A stretch of 64,000 nucleotides of DNA from Inquilinus limosus DSM 16000. Its GTDB lineage: Bacteria > Pseudomonadota > Alphaproteobacteria > DSM-16000 > Inquilinaceae. The notes beneath the pieces are model-generated. The model made no database searches. It was given only the letters and a program-made list of their open reading frames with translations, and was not told the DNA's origin. Below are positions 63,328-64,000 of this stretch, piece by piece. Numbering within the stretch: position 1 is the stretch's first letter; each line of letters opens with the position of its first letter. The stretch covers positions 52,129-116,128 of the forward strand of contig NZ_AUHM01000029.1 of the NCBI RefSeq assembly GCF_000423185.1, in the 5' to 3' direction. The translations under genes were made by a program, and so were the position numbers.

Positions 63328-63493
63328 GCCTCTCCCGCCTGTCCCCGGGTCAAGCCCGAGGAGGAGAGGTCGGGCTCGCGCAGCGAGACCGGGTGAGGGG
63401 CGGGCCCCGGCCTCGACAAAACCCCCTCACCCGGAGGCGCAAGCGCCTCCGACCTCTCCCGTGATCCCCGGGTCAAGCCCGGGGAGGAGAGGC
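63328..63493. repeat. composite palindromic repeat with a second element nested in both ends
   Basis: The frame is the CCTCTCCCGC-type element of 42959-43088: it starts GCCTCTCCCGCC, has GACCGGGTGAGGG, CGGCCTCGACAAA, CCCTCACCCGGAG and ends GGAGGAGAGGC. Inside each terminal hairpin sits CCCCGGGTCAAGCCCG(A/G)GG (63343-63361 and 63466-63484), the core of the 58915-58992 element. The 240-bp gap contains no gene besides this. Confidence 0.82.
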
Positions 63494-63542
63494 AAAAACA
63501 ATCGGGCTTCGTGGCGAGGACAGTCCTGGCATCAGGCCGCGC

Positions 63543-64000
63543 TCAGCCGCTGCCCGGTTTCGGCAGCCAGGGAGCGCGGTCGAGCCGTTTGCCGGTCTCG
63601 ATGTCATACCAGCCCTGGACCGGGATCTTGTCGCTCTCGTCGAGATGCCAGTAGCGGCCGGCATCCGGTCCGTCCTCGGGCCACCAGGGCACGGGGGGCT
63701 TGTCGCCGTCCTTGGCCGCCTTCTTCCGCCGTCCGAACCAGTCGGCGCCGGAATACTCCGGGTCCAGCCAGGCCGGGTCGGGGCGGATGCGCAGGTCGCG
63801 GCAGAGCTGGAAGACGATCGCCTCCAGCGCATGCTCGGAGAGGGAGAGGTCGGCGTCGATCGCCGGGTCGTCGACCAGCCGCTTCCACATCGCGGCGATC
63901 TGCGCCTCGCAGGTCTCGGCATCGAGGTCGCGGTTGGCGGCGACCGAGCAGGCGACGGCGCGGGCCACCCGGTGGCGGCGCGTCTCCTTCGCCGCGGCGC
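63543..64000 (-). CDS. hypothetical protein, N-terminus beyond the window
   Basis: At least 152 residues. The frame stays open to the window edge and reads as coding there (KETRRHRVARAVACSVAANR), so the GTG at 63968 is probably internal. Later blocks are AIDADLSLSEHALEAIVFQLCRDLRIRPDPAWLDPEYSG and PWWPEDGPDAGRYWHLDESD, each recognisable but not assignable to a known function. Soluble, acidic, Trp-rich at the C-terminus. Confidence 0.75.
   Translation of the reverse strand, partial: AAAKETRRHRVARAVACSVAANRDLDAETCEAQIAAMWKRLVDDPAIDADLSLSEHALEAIVFQLCRDLRIRPDPAWLDPEYSGADWFGRRKKAAKDGDKPPVPWWPEDGPDAGRYWHLDESDKIPVQGWYDIETGKRLDRAPWLPKPGSG

Overview
The window is GC-rich, densely packed chromosomal DNA, most likely from an alphaproteobacterium of the Rhodospirillales/Azospirillales type. 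The support is a SAM-II riboswitch, a DUF1127 protein, a Coq7 ubiquinone hydroxylase, a twin-transmembrane HIG1-like protein and many small palindromic intergenic repeats. I cannot name the species from the sequence alone. I see no prophage, transposase, integrase, rRNA or CRISPR array. One tRNA gene (Leu, anticodon CAA) is present.

Layout. 1-9.4 kb: a large alpha-2-macroglobulin-like protein, a Tat-exported hydrolase divergent from its TetR regulator, and a phosphocholine-type phospholipase C. 9.4-15.7 kb: LysR with a divergent NmrA-like reductase, a poorly known ORF next to palindromic repeats, a beta-hydroxyacid dehydrogenase/hydrolase pair, a LuxR-type regulator and DoxX. 15.7-18.6 kb: the metNIQ methionine importer on the minus strand, with a clear promoter, a SAM-II riboswitch and a possible 24-codon leader ORF. 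18.8-30.9 kb: a surface-polysaccharide locus. It holds an MsbA-type ABC exporter, two paralogous glycosyltransferases, a coiled-coil methyltransferase, a second methyltransferase with an extra C-terminal domain, a GT2-GT4 fusion, another GT4 and rfbA. From about 22.3 to 29.8 kb the DNA is visibly richer in A+T, as expected of a variable or acquired glycan module.

30.9-39.4 kb: a mixed set, including an ArsR-rhodanese regulator, a hexapeptide-repeat protein, a C39/BtrH-like protein of unknown role, an MDR reductase, a cupin/EamA pair, a BON protein with a very Gly/Tyr/Arg-rich N-terminus, and a VOC protein. 39.6-44.2 kb: a sugar ABC importer operon with a Gfo/Idh/MocA dehydrogenase. 44.2-48 kb: TetR/NnrU, then pseB and pseC, the first two pseudaminic acid steps. 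48.2-54.5 kb: TetR regulators with conspicuous operators, an HPF/cold-shock fusion, a glycosyltransferase, DUF1772, a streptothricin-acetyltransferase-like GNAT, tRNA-Leu, and an Lrp/dehydratase pair. 54.5-64 kb: dsbB-coq7-creA, an HNH nuclease, an esterase, gluQ, GNAT, a small lipoprotein, a Nudix enzyme, a Pro/Ala-rich exported protein, a HIG1-like protein, the cobalamin adenosyltransferase and 3-hydroxybutyryl-CoA dehydrogenase. A hypothetical gene runs off the right edge.

Themes. Several genes have a -10 element only 6-9 nt before the start codon and no Shine-Dalgarno, suggesting leaderless mRNAs. At least five intergenic palindromic repeat types occur, one of them nested inside another. 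The best candidates for little-described biology are the glycan module, the C39/BtrH-like protein at 33.5 kb, the repeat-fused ORF at 11.5 kb and the riboswitch/leader-ORF arrangement before metN.
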